This document shows, piece after piece, positions 1 to 22,300 of a DNA stretch of 64,000 nt. Both the position numbers and the translations under genes were made by a program. The stretch spans positions 761,239 through 825,238 of the forward strand of contig PTEX01000147.1 in NCBI GenBank assembly GCA_003342815.1. Reading direction: 5' to 3'. The notes below the pieces were generated by a model. That model had not been told where the DNA came from. It saw only the letters and a list, made by a program, of their open reading frames with translations, and searched no databases. Each line of letters begins with the position of its first letter. The stretch's first letter is position 1. This DNA comes from Eudromia elegans. Its lineage: Eukaryota; Chordata; Aves; Tinamiformes; Tinamidae.

Positions 1-591
1 CAATAAAAGCAAGAAAAACTTGAATTATACTGGTAGCAGCTATTATTGTTTGCCTGAATTTCAAAACAAAATGCAGTTAATATCATAGAGCAAGAGAATA
101 TAGCGCCTAAGAAGGAAAGGGGAAGTGAGCTAACAGTTTTTTTCAAAGATAAAGAAAATCCTGCACGTTTGGACCTGACAGGAAGATTCCCATTCCGTAC
201 AACACGGTCAGGTAGCGAGCAGCCAGTTTTGTTGTTGTGCCGGTCTCAGATTGTGGTACTGCATAGTGTCAGAATCATTATGCCAAGGAATTTACCATCT
301 CTCTATTCGTACATCACAACTTCCTATGCTTTCTCACAATTTCTGGAGCTTGTGGAGTTTGAAATGTTCAGTAAATAGCAGCTTTGAAGAAATAATTAGT
401 GGCACAAAATGACATAAAAAATGTGTAAGTATGTTTGGAATGTTCAGTTCTGGAGTAAGTCTGCAACTTACGTTGTATAATTGATATATCTCATCTGGAC
501 ACAGGTTTTTTTTTTAAAACCTTTTTTCTATTATCTTTCCATAGTTAATGTAGAATTAACATAGATCTTTTGTCCTTAATTCTTAAAATAG

Positions 592-9341
<8,750 letters not shown>

Positions 9342-9381
9342 ATGTCCAAGAGTCAAGTGACATTTAGCTTTAACAATTTCA

Positions 9382-9387
9382 ATTAAA
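9382..9387 (+). terminator. Probable SHCBP1L polyadenylation signal (ATTAAA)
   Basis: An ATTAAA hexamer lies about 40 bases after the TAG stop of SHCBP1L. It is a common variant signal. No canonical AATAAA was seen closer to the stop. The very short 3' UTR this implies is inferred, not shown. Confidence 0.5.
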
Positions 9388-10109
9388 GAAACAGTGTTTC
9401 ACATTTACTTAAGAACTCTTCATTAGAGGTATACAAAATGCTGGCCATGCTTAACCCCTACTCCAATGCCAAAGCTCCCTCCTTCCCCCTGCTAAGTGGC
9501 ACTGTGGTCACATCGAGGCTGGAGAGGGGGTAGTTTGTTCTTAACCTCCTCAGGCTCCGTAACTGAACGATTAAATGGTTCTGCTTTCGTACAGAGCAGT
9601 GGCCACAACCACTTCGCTGTGTTCTCCTTGGGACACTGAGCTCTTGAACACCAAGAGCGTTTGCAGACAGGAGGGAGTCAGGCCAGTTTGGCTGTTTTTC
9701 CATTTACTTCGTGTATATTTGGAAGAGTGAAACATCCAGGTTCCTGTATTATCTCCCTCAGAAAAAGCCACCTCTTCAGCCTCTCTGGCGCCAAGCGCTA
9801 CGCAGCAAGTGCTAGGCCTGTGGCTGGCTGGAAAGGAACCAAATGTTGCCCACTATAAACAGAAACCAGTTGCTGCAGGGCCAAACTTGCAGTTTAGTAG
9901 TTACCACCACCACCACAATCCCCACCANTTCCCATTCTGTAACTTGAAATTAGTTGGGCAGAGAATGGCTTTACATGATGAAGATACTTTCTTCAAAAGG
10001 CTGCCTCCTGCCTCCAATGAAATCTGATGACACAACAGGTGGGTTTAAAATCTAAACCCAAATACATGTTATGGCCCACATAACCCAAATACAACTAGCA
10101 GCATATGAG
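9388..10109. other. Tail-to-tail spacer between SHCBP1L and DHX9
   Basis: About 0.7 kb between the two convergent 3' ends. Overlapping short frames occur on both strands here, but none has splice borders or recognisable protein content. I see no RNA gene or repeat family in it. Confidence 0.6.
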
Positions 10110-10126
10110 TCTCAAAAAGCAAACAC

Positions 10127-10132
10127 TTTATT
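10127..10132 (-). terminator. DHX9 polyadenylation signal (AATAAA on the minus strand)
   Basis: TTTATT on the + strand, read as AATAAA on the minus strand, lies about 175 bases past the DHX9 stop codon at 10304-10306. It would end a short 3' UTR near 10110. Confidence 0.65.
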
Positions 10133-10303
10133 AAAGAACAAAATAACACAAGCTTTGGTAAATTTCTCACAAGGGGACAGTATCTTACAAAGCTGTGCTA
10201 TTTCTAGGCAACTGAAACAGCAAACACTGATAACAGCAAGAAAGGACGAGAGGAGTCACAAGGGCTTTTACTGGGGCAGGAGGATCTGACTCAACCTCCA
10301 CAA

Positions 10304-13300
10304 CTACCACCCACCTCTCCCCCTTTCCCCATAGCCCCCTCTGTACCCACCGCCCCGATACCCTCCACCTCGATACCCGCCTCCTGCCGGGTTCCCTTGG
10401 AATCCTCTGCCGCCCACACCCCCACGGGAGGGGCTGCAGCCCCCATAGCCCCCACCTCTGAAGCCAGTGCCACGTGCGTAGCCTCCCCAGCTGCCGCCGT
10501 TGTAGCGAGCCACTTTTGGGGGACGAGGACCATCTCCAAACCTGGCAAAGAGAAGCAGCACATGTCCAACACAATTCAACAGTTCTGTTCTTTACAAGCC
10601 CAGCAAAATGGAATTTCCCAAAGGCGCAGCTAACAAGCCCATTTTCTGTTTGTTCANCTGCACTTGAAGGGTGCCCTTCCACATGAGTAAAGAGCCAGGA
10701 GCAGCCTCAAGTGCCGCAGGAACAGATCCTCAGTCAGGTCTACACCTNAGATAGAAAGTTTTCCCCTCATCCCAGTCTTTCCATTCACACAGATGAGTAG
10801 TGAGCCCAGTTCCTACCTATGTATGCAGCAATCTTTTGCTCTTCACACATCAGTGAGGTACATACCTAAGCTACACTACTTGAATTCTTTTGCTAACAGC
10901 TCACAAGTGTTCATTTTTCTTTGCCTCAGAAATAAAACACTAAATTAAGCCTTAAAGCTTTGGCTAAAACACTAAATTAAGCTATGCAGCAGCACAAGGG
11001 GAAAACAAAGCAGCCAAATGTTTACTTGGATTCCTAGGGACAGGGATGACTAGGCTTACCCAGAATGAATTTGGATTACATTTTCTTTGAAAGTAACTAT
11101 GTTTTGGAACAAGTGATGAAACTTGTCAGGAAGCGGCGCTGTCACCATGGAGCGCCTCTGTCCTTCCCACGGAAACAGCCAGGCATTTGTCTGCACCGGA
11201 CTCTGCACAGGACAGTTTTATGTACGCTGAGACCACAGACAGCTGAAGAAAAAGGCTACAGGTCCCATCCACAGTGGACAGTTCTGCACCCTGAGCTTTG
11301 GGCTGCCTTGGCCCCATGCAAGGTGAACAGGGGCTGCAGGCTCAAACCTGCTCTGGCTCTGAGTGCTCCCCCAAGGCTGCAGCACGTGCCCTTCCCTACG
11401 GCTCCAGCTGAACCAGCGAGCAGGGCTGGGCTAACCTGGTGCTGGCAGCCATGAGGTGGATGCCTGCGGCTGAGGGCCTGGAGATCTGGCGGATCACGTT
11501 CAACATGCGCTCATTTCCTGGGTCCAGTTGCCTAATGATCTCGGGCTCTTTAGTTACTTCCACAACAAGGGCTTCCACTGCAGCACGCAGAGCGGTGATG
11601 CAGGCTGCTGCGGTATGGGACATCTTCAGTTTGATCCTAGAGTGGAAACACACTTATATTAGATGCATCACCGCCATCAGGAGAGAAATTGTTCAGAAAT
11701 AGTTTCCATCAATTAGTCCTTCATTGAGTGCTGCATACTGAGCCAGAAATCTATATTCTCATCTTTGAAACTCACATCTGTTGTGAGGAAATGTAAAATT
11801 CAGGAGGGAGCTGGCCAGATCTCTAAAATTTGACACTGTTAAAACATCTACTATCCTTTTAACTTTGCTGTTTAGATGTGGAACATTCAAGTAATACCAA
11901 TACATAAGGTTAAGGCTGAGAGAGCTGGGCCTGTTCAGCCTGGAGAAGAGAAAGCTGAGAGGGGACCTGATTAACGTGTATAAATACCTCAAGAGAGGGA
12001 GTGAGAAGGATGGGGCTGGCCTCTTCTCGGTAGCAGCCAGCAACAGAACTAGAGGAAATGGCTGCAAATTGATGCACCAAAAGTTCCACAGGAAATTGCG
12101 AAAGAATTTCTTAACAGTGAGGGTGACAGAGCACTGGAACAGGTTGCCCAGAGAGGTGGTGGAGTCTCCTTCTCTGGAGATCTTCAAAACCNGCCTGGAC
12201 ACCGCTCTGTGCCACATGCTCTAGGAGACCCTGCGTGTGCAGGAGGGTTNCACTAGATGACCTCTAGAGGTCCCTTCCAACCTTAAGCATTCTATGATTC
12301 TATGATAACCCTTGTCTTGAAAATGCAGGNTATTTTTGGAGCATTTTTACAAAACCATAAAGTAATCCGAAGTGCTTCAAGATTTTGAAGACTGCGGGGC
12401 AGTCTCACAAATACTGCTTACCAAAAAGTGCATTTCTGACTGGAAAAAGTGTAATCCCCATGATATCTTGTCAGAGCATTTCTCTACTCAAGCCATGTTT
12501 CTGAGACTTCAAAACTAAGGTTCTCCTAGCCTCCCTCTGAAGAGAACATCCAAAATTTTATTCAGGTTCCAGTTAGAGAAGAAAAAATTAATAGCTTTTA
12601 TAGAAAATGTCTAGTGTCATGTTTTTAATTTAAGTAGATGATTTACACAAAACAATATTGACAAAACAACACCCCCCTCCTTCTTCATACAAGCAAAGGA
12701 AAGCATCTGCCCCGCCTGCCTGGCTTGCTCTAGGAACCCTGTTCCAGAGACACTCATCTCAATGTCCANTAGCACCATACAAGGGCCTACCAGTCGTCCA
12801 CCAGAATGAGCTCCCCGTCAGACAGAGCTTTCTTGGAGGCAAACAGAAGCAGCTGCAGTGGGCTCACCAGCGTCATGGCTTTGGCAGAGATGGCTCGTGT
12901 TCGGATCTGCACATGGAAGAGAAACAGGTTAGGAAATTCTAAGGGCACGTGTGCCCTTTGTGAGTGCTGATTCAGCACTGGTTGGGGTAAAAATAAATAA
13001 AAAGCAGCACACTTCTCCATGACTGCATGTCTGCCCTTGGGCAGCTTTATTTTGCAAGAGCCATCTCGAGCTATGACAATAGAAAAACGACCAGCACATA
13101 GTTGAACTATCTACCCAACTTCTGCACTGCTGAGGCCGTGCTGAAAAGCTCAGGCTGCTTTTCTTCAGCAGGGTCCTACATATGCAAAATCTCTAAGTTG
13201 CTGTGCAATGCCTACGCTGTTATTTTATAGAAACAAGAGTACAAGCTTGTACTTGAAGTCAGCGCTTTGCAAACAACAAGCCATCTGACATGAACCAGAG

Positions 13301-16300
13301 AGAACAGTCTGACTACACAGGGAACTGTCATTCATTTAAAAGAGCAGCACTATTTCAGATTTCAGCCTCCCACATCAAACACTCCATCTCTCCTCCTTTC
13401 GAACATTAGGGCAATGGGCAGAATCTGTTTTACTTGCTTGTCTCACGGAGGATAGTTACTCTCAACCTGGGAACCACAAGGTATGTTCAAAACAGAAGTT
13501 TCCCAAATGGAAGTTGGGCCAGAAGAACAGCTACAGCAGAGAAATGGACCACAAGCCTCAAACAAACTTGTTTTTTGCAGATGCAGATTGGGTGGAAAGA
13601 GAGCTGCACACATGTATTCTTCCATCACCATAGTTTACCCAGTCACTCTCCATTTTGTCCAAGTATTTTGGTATAGTTTTTCTGCTATTTTTGTTTATTC
13701 TAATAAAACACAGCTTTTGGAGNTCAAGTCTTTTGGTGTTTTCAAGACAGTTCACTTTACACAGTGAGATAATGTGGGCAGACCAAAGCTCTGCTCAGCT
13801 TGGGTCTTGTCATACAACCTGAAGAAGAGGTGAAGCCTCACCATACTTCTCAACCGTGCATGTGAAAATCCCAAGCCCAAAGGAGCCCTAAGTCCAGTTA
13901 TTAGGAGTGAAGCACTTCATCTTCACCAGTTAAATGTCTCATATGTCAGCAAAAAGAGAAGTTATAAAAATCAGCACAAAAAGGAAATTCAGAACTAACC
14001 TGTGTAGGGAGAATGACCTAAAGAAATCCATTTACAGTGTCACTTCTGTTTCAAGATCTTTGGACAGTCTCTTCACAGCAAGACACCTCATTAACTTGAT
14101 GCTTACTCTGAAACTTTTACAGCCCTTTCTGACAGAGGCCCATCAGTAGCTCCTATGCACAGCCAGCCTCAACTGTCACAGACAGCACACAAGGGCCTCT
14201 GCCATCACTGTGCCGGGGGCACCGTGCACGGACTGCACAAGCAGTGTGCTCACAACCCAGAGACTGCTCCCCAGCGACATCCCATACAGCAGCACAGCCT
14301 CCCATTACTCCTTGAGAAGGGGCAGCAGGAGCAGTTGCATTAGTATGCTCCAAGGATGGCAACCAAAGAGCAAACAGGGGCTTGATTGTACGTGTACAAT
14401 ATGTGCTGTGTGTGCAAAACTAATGGCACAGAGGAAAAGGTCACAGGGAGCCTGGGAGAAGTAATAGATGGCTGCTCCAGAGTATCCCCTGAACTCTTAC
14501 TTTTTCCTGAGAGGCCTGAAAACCAATAATTGATCTGGTGGGATGACGGACTACTTAGATGCCAGAAAGCAAACAATGCCAACCATGGCAACATTTTCCC
14601 ACTTTTCCTCCGGATTCTTACATAGCAAAATGGTAAGGACACAAAGTCTCTAGTGCCTAATAGTTCGGTAGAGCTCCCGCAGCAGTCACTTAAGGAAGAT
14701 GCTGATGACTTTCTCTATGAGCTGCCTGTTTTGACAAGACTCAGAAGAACTTTCTTTGCATCCAAGATTTCCAGTTCTGTTGAATTTGCACATCTGAAAC
14801 TTACTGTGAGGAACAAATGGCATATGGTTTACTTTCTGAAGAACACAAGCTAAATATCACCCAGTTTTTACAAAGTTCTTTTTAGTAAAGAGGCCATAGC
14901 TTATCTGTATCTGATCAAGAAAAAAATTCAAAGTCTTTACCTTTTCTCCAAAAACAAAAAAGGGTGATGGATACTTCACATCCTGGCTGCTGAAAGGGCA
15001 GTTGACGGATGACTTGTGGATAAGTGCATTGCGCCCCTCAGTGGTGAGAATCTTCCTCTTCTCCTTGTGGTAGCAGACATTGGGGTAGACCCCAAAAGCA
15101 AGCAGGGAGATTACAACATCCAAATTATTATCTGGTCCAGTGTTGTTGAATGCTTGAGTCACCAAACATTCTGTTAACAGAGAGCAGAGGACCGGCTCGT
15201 ATCCACGGGTCATGCAGGACAGGCAGCACATAAAGCTCTTTAGGATCCCGGAGCCNATAACCTGTTGGTTCAGTGAAACTGGTGGCTGGCCACCCGTTCT
15301 CAGAAGACCCCTCTGCACTGAAAGCCTTTCAATATCATACTGGATTTTCAATTGTGGAGATCAAAGAGCTCAAAGACAAAATTAGAAAGGGATGTTTCAC
15401 CCTCCTCCCCACCCCAATAGCAGCTCTTCAACAACAAGGGGAGAGAGATTTGCTCAGCACTTGCTGCATCATAGTGCATTTCCTCTCATCTGCTTGGGAG
15501 AGGTCTTTTGAGGGAGGTCAGAATTCATGTTTTTATTCATGTTGTTTGTTACAAACCTCCCCAGGGTTTCTGGTGGTTTGTTTTCAGGTCATCTTGCCCA
15601 GAAAATAAAGGACAAATGCAGCAATGATCCTAACAGCATGGCAGGGGGGAGGCAGCGGAAATAAAGGAGTATTAAAAACAGAAAAGGGAGATGAACATCT
15701 GCTGAATCCAACCAGCTGCTTAACAGAACAAATCTTTCAGGGATGTTAGGCAAATTCATAACCTGACCACATCGAAGAAATCCTCAAAAAAAGCCTCTTT
15801 GGAATACTGAACAGTTGCTGCTCTCCTGCAGATCCCACCTGTGGAGGGAAAAGCGCGGGACCCGAGCATGTGGTTTAGCTCACACCAAGGCAGCACAAAG
15901 TGACAACTGCCTTAGGACAGAAAGGGTGCACAAACACTGTGCCAGCATTAAAGAAGGGGGAAATGCAGCCTCTTAACGCACATTTAGGGGACGCAACAAG
16001 TGAAAAAAATAAAATCTGGGAGGTAACTCTGGAAGAAGAATAGCATCATGGGACATCCACTTATACGCCTCATCTCAGACTGAAAAACGCAGTTAAATTA
16101 CTATGCCCAAGTAGAATCACCTTCTGGAAAGCCACAATTAACTAGTATCTCTTTCAGCTGGACTTTTGCTTCCCAAGTCATTCTCAGAGTAGACATGCTG
16201 AGTCTTTTGTGTTCACAAAATCTCATTTCTGCTTCTTCACCACCCATTCTGAAAGAGAAACAAATTCAATTAGATATCTGACCAAGAAGAGGAAAGGGAG

Positions 16301-19300
16301 GACAAGCCAGGCATTCACAGCAACCGTTGACTGTCTAGTCAGGTCACAAAATTGCATCCCCAGTGTTATGCATAGTTTCTCATCAAATTCTGCGGCAAGA
16401 CAACATACCTTGCATCATCCCAGGCTTGGAAGACTGAGAGCAGAGCAACATGATCTGAGAACCTGTTCCCAGCAAAATTCCTATGGACATAACCCAGCCG
16501 TTTGCCCTCACTGATGAAAGGCTCAGGGAAGCAGGTGGCTGCAGAGATGGTACAAACTGCATCTCCCACACTGAAACAGAAACCACAAAAGGAATCAGGA
16601 TGGGGTTTGGACACAGCATTGTTGCCAGCAGCTGCTACAGCCTGTTGCTACGAGTAAAACCTTAAGATAAAAGCTTGAGATTAGAGACCTTAGTAATTTG
16701 GCTCTTATCGACTAGACTTCTTTAGAGAAGTATTTCTCAGAAAGTGGATGCTAAATTAGTTCAAATTCCAGCAGCTAACCTTCCAGCACATGTTCATAAG
16801 TCCTTTATCTTCCTCCTTTCCCTCCCTTACCCCTGCCTCCCACCACAGTTCTTTTCACAATCTTATTTTTGCCATTCTGGGCAAAAAAAACCAAAACCAC
16901 CCCCACAAACCTACAGCCATCACAACTGCAAACAACAATTCTCTACTTCTATTGAAGCAGAATATTTGGATTCCTTTTTGTTTAATCTAGGACTCAAATA
17001 CCACATTTCTGCTACACTGAAGAATTTAGAGTCCCACTCTTACTTCATAAACATTCTGTCTCTACTGGTCCCTTCCAGTTCCTCTGCATTTCATGAATAT
17101 TTTACTCTCTAAACAAAGATATTTATCTTCTACTTTCATGAATATTCAGTTTCCTGTCCCCAGCAGTGGCACTCATTGCTCATCTGGATGCATTGGTTTT
17201 TTTTCTTGTAGGATGCATGCTTAGTGGCTCAGGAATTCAGAGAAACAGCAAAGAGCACCGAGACTTCTAAACTTACTGAAAAATACAGCCCATTATCATC
17301 ATCTTGCCAAGACGAGGTTCAATGGGAAGTTTGGCTAGGATTCTTCCAAGAGGTGTTAACTCATCATTGGAATCCAGGGCATCAAGCTCTGAAACAAAAT
17401 CTCATATTATCAAAGAAGATGGTCTAATCCAAGCAATAATTCAATCCAATTTCTTAGATAAAAAATTCAGATTTTAATAGTTATGTTTACATAGAATACC
17501 ACCTATGTTTAAAAGTTTAATCTTGTTTACAACAATGCTATCCTGATTTTCAGAATCAATCTAGGGTTAAATTAATTTTATTTTATCCTTACTTTTCTTT
17601 TTTTCCCCCCCTACTTTCTCCACAATTAATATCTAATTTATGTACATATTTTCCAGTGAGTTCAGTGAGTTCTACATAGGACAAAAGACACATAAAGGCC
17701 AGAAAAGCTGAAGACACTATTTCACTTTATTTTAAAGTTTCAAAAATTGATCTAATCCCACCAATTTCTGCCTCACAAACATCAAAGCAGCCCTGTCACA
17801 GCCATCTGTAAAGCCCTCCTTGCAATTCCCAAGTCTCCACTTCATAAGAAGAGAAATCTGAGACTCTTCCATAAGTCTTTGCTATTCAGAGGATTTGTTT
17901 GACTTTCTCTCCTTCCCCTGCTCAAACATTACCACCTGAGCTCATCTTCCAAGCTGTTAAACTACTGGTAATAATGAAGTCAAGCAAAGTGTCTGCTGCT
18001 GTTTACTTTATAGACAGAAAAGTCTCATAAGTCATCTTAACTTTCTAGCCATTTGGCCATAATTATTACTTTCATTTCACAAAATTCAACAATTTCATTG
18101 TTTTTTAGTTTGTATAACAAGCAAAAATNATACAAACTTTTTTTCTTTTTAGAAATATCCTTCTAAGATGCAAAGTAGAAATTAGCATTTTTTCATTTGT
18201 TTACTCCATTTACAGACTTTGGTATCATTTACTCTGGTAACTTTAACCTAACTAGAACTTCACTACCAGGAAATATAAGTTTAGGTTTCCTCTCTGTTTC
18301 ATTCTATTCACACCCAGCTAATTGCTTGAAGAAGCTGGGGAAACTCCATCTCAGTTTCTCCTGTATTATGAGGATATTGATGGTTGCATACTAAAGATAC
18401 TTAACAGTCACTTAGAGTCTGCTTCACTAACGCACAATCTTGTGTGTACCACAGAGGTACCTCTTAGTGTGTGTTCTGCTTCGATCACTGCATCCAAAGG
18501 CGGTGGCTCTATCGCTTTGGCCAAAAATTGACCAATCCCTCCCAGTCGTAGTAATTTGATGCTCAAAGCAATTTCATGAAGGGGTGTTCTAAACATTTCG
18601 GGTGTCATATGAGCTTCAAGTCTGGAACGAGAAGAAAACAGAAGAACCCACATTTTTCTCAACATAAGCTTTTTATAAGTGTTTTTCTAGTAGCAAGAAA
18701 ACTGGATGGAATGAGAACACTTCCCTCTCTCTCTGGGAAAGTATTTTCAGCGATCATTTAGCTCACTGGTTGAAACACGGATTTCTAGGAATGCCTCCAA
18801 TGTCAAGTAACAACCAGAAAAAGTTTCAAAACACCTTGAAGAGATTTGTATTTAGTTGGTGTCTCTCCATGCACNAGTCCACAACATCAATCCTCTTTCT
18901 CTCTTAGGCATTATGGACCTAGGACATTTTCTTTCTATATTCTTTGTAAGAAGTTGAACACAGATCATTAGGTTCCACTACTACTTCAGCAGCCTAAAAA
19001 TCAGTTCACTGTCAATCATTCATAATTAAAATCACTACATCATACTATCCTGTCAAACTAAATATCAGTTTTAGCAAATTTAAGGCTTTTTTTGATCAAC
19101 TGATGATTCTAAAGGTAACAAAAAGTTGAATACAGAAACGTAGTTATGCTACAGTTGCTATCTAAAAAAGTGCACTTAATGTTTCTTACGGGAGAGGAGA
19201 GCCTGAATATAACAGACATGAGGCTCTTACAACTGGTAGCAGGTTTCCCACGGCTCTACCTAATAAGAAATGGTTTGACAGACAGAAGAAATCACAGTTG

Positions 19301-22300
19301 CAGCAGCAGGGAAGTTGCTAGAGCAGTAGGTGGGAAGCAAGAACTAGCTGCTTGGCCACAGAAGTGCTGGCAGGAAAGTAACATCTGTCCTTCCTGCTTT
19401 TTACCATTTTCCCCATTTGAGAGGTGACAGAATTGTCTGTACAAGACAACACCAGGCACCTGTAATTTTCCAAGCTATGTTAGAGGCCTAGCCTCATTCC
19501 AACACTCTTTTCTGAAAAAGATAGCCAAGAATAACAGGGTGAATTGACTTCATTCATCTCCTCTTTGCTTCCCCATTTTTCTCCCCTGCTTCCTCAGAAG
19601 TGGCATAAATTGGTCTGGGAGGACTCTCAAAGGTTGTTTTCTTTCAGGAAGGGCAGTCTCACCTTTCAAATCGAGCTCTACTGCACAAATGGAAACAAAA
19701 TCCAGCACGCACACGGCCAGCTCTTCCTTTCCGCTGTTCCAAATTAGTTTTTGATGCCCAGACTGTGGCATAGTTTGTCATGTTATTGTGAGCAGTGAAC
19801 AGCTTCACTTTTTGTCTGTTAAAAATACAAATATACATATACATATATATATATATATATATAAGATCAGATTTTTTTCATCTCCAGGCCTGCCAAATAA
19901 TTTCTCACGCTTTATTCCTTGCAGTCACACTGCTATTCAGAACCATCTCTATTTGACTAACCACACTGGGCTGCTTAGCCACCTACATGGATGCTAAAAC
20001 AGCATATTCTTCTTTAGTAACTAAACAATGTCCCTAGCTATACATCAAATTAANTTTTCAAAAATGTCTCAAAAGCTTAACTTTTTGATGCAACTAGTGA
20101 GATTCCTAGGTGTAATTTGGTTATAAAACACACACAGCAAGACAGGATCCATAACAGATGCCAAGAACTTTCATATTTTCCTTCCAGCTATATACCACTT
20201 GTAATATTCACTGGGCAAGCTGCATATTTCAAATATGTCGAGACCCCATGACACCTCACATGAATAGCAGCAGAGAGAATGTAACTGACCAAAAGCAGCC
20301 TACTGAAATGCCGGCATGCTTTGTAACTGTGTTAAACGGCTCAAGACAATGCAAGTTTGTCTTGAGTAAGCCAGAGCACTCCAATTCACTTCTGTGACTA
20401 TGGCAACACAAGGCAGTGCTGCACATTTAAAAAATCATTTTCAGCATTCCAAAGAACCGGATTTACAAATCAAAAAGCTACTTCATAAACTCACTTGCAC
20501 GAGTCTATAACATAGACCACATCATTGATGGTAATGCTAGTCTCAGCAATGTTGGTAGATAAAATAACCTATGAAAACAGGAAATGCATATTTAAATACA
20601 TTTGTTCTGAAAACGTTGATGTTATATTGCAAGAGAAAATACATTGCTTTCTGCGGAATAAAGTGCAAAACCTCTACCAAAAAAGTCAGCAATGCATTTC
20701 ACAAACGCAAAACAGAGCAAAGCATGTTAACGCTCCACAAAGAAAGGATCCTCATACTTTGGTTACTCCAGGAAGCACAGGATCAAACACTCGACGCTGT
20801 TCCTCACGAGGAATTTGTGAGTGAAGAGGTAAAATTCTATACTGCTGGCCTCCTATAACACAAATACAAGAAGGTCAGTAACTGTCAGTGTGTAATTCTC
20901 TCTTTTACTTTGCACAATGTGATCATGTCTACCTACTCACTCTCATACAGCTATACAAATCAGTCACAGCTCTCGAAACCACTCATCCGACTTCCACTTT
21001 TACACACAAGTAAGTATTTCTTTTGGAAAAATAAATGAACTACAATAGAAAACAGTTGCTCATACCAAAGTGTGGACTCATTTCTAGATGCTTCTGCATT
21101 GCATATATCAAGTTCCAGCCAGGCAAAAATACAAGTACAGCTCCTGGAACATTCAGTGTCTCAATATACAGCAGCAGGGCTTCAATGAGTTCAAACGAAA
21201 TTTCCTTCTCATTCAGCTGAGCCATGGAGCGTTTTGTTTCTGGGCCATATTCATCGCTACAGATGAGGTTGCAATTTGTCTACAAAGGGTGGGGGGAAGA
21301 GAAGCAAATAGATGGATTTACTCCACCTCTGGACCCTGGCAAATATCACTAAAAAAAAACAAAAAAAAGTGGTGGGTGGATGGGGAAGATCCATTCTCCA
21401 CCAAAAAGCCTACAATAAGCTGACAGTCCTACTTCCCAGCTCTCTAGAAGAGTAATGCAATTATAACTTAAAACAATTCAACAGCCAGGAACTATTGAAC
21501 TGATTTAACTTCTACATTTTAACCTCTAGAAACATTTCAGTTCTATTTTTAAAGAAAAGTGGGACAAAACCCATGAGAATTCAAAATAAGCCAACACTTT
21601 TCAGGCTACAGGAGCAATGAGAAAATTTAGTTCTGTTTCCAAAGTTTTCATCAATTTCAGATATCAGAAGTAGGAAACTATTAAAAATGCTTATGCTAAA
21701 CAGTACTAAAAAGACAACACAGAATGGTAACTGCCACTGCACTATTGGAGCAAAATATCTCCTCCTTTTTATCATTAATATCTCAAATAAATTTTTACTT
21801 ATTAATAAAACTGATTTATTAGCCTTTATTACAGTGATCCTTGTCACACAAAAGTTATTTTCAAAGCATTTTTTGATCTTGTATGATTAGAAAGAAAAAG
21901 TACTATATGTACTACATGTGTCTTACACTAGAGCTACAGGCCTAACAAGCACTTGTCTAACTTTTAATATTGAAGTCAAGCATACATCATCATCTTCACC
22001 ACCTTCTTCGTCCTTCTCTTTCTTCTTCTTATCCTTTGATGGAGGAATGAACTGAGTCATTTGAATGCAATCTTCCAGAAAATATTCTGCAAGGACACAC
22101 AAGTTATTGGTTGCTAAGAGTGACCACTACAGGATTGAATCAAGGAACACAGATGGTGCTTTTCTTCAACCCTGGAGATCCCTCCTGACACAACCACAAT
22201 ATTTCAGAATACAAGTATGAGAGCATGAAGTCAAGACTGAAGAAAACTCTTTGTCAGTTTGCATATCAGAATATCTTTCTCCCCTATTCCATATACTTCC

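Noticed and set aside
1-591. A further SHCBP1L exon at the left edge
   Set aside because: The only open frame (169-378) has no matching borders or SHCBP1-like content; the interval is read as intron.
11759-12224. 152- and 82-codon frames in a DHX9 intron
   Set aside because: They lie within the CR1 fragment and its antisense; the sense frame is the end of the CR1 reverse transcriptase, not a host gene.
14857-15351. 164-codon minus frame
   Set aside because: It is the real DHX9 exon 14941-15170 read through into the introns on both sides; only the exon part is kept.
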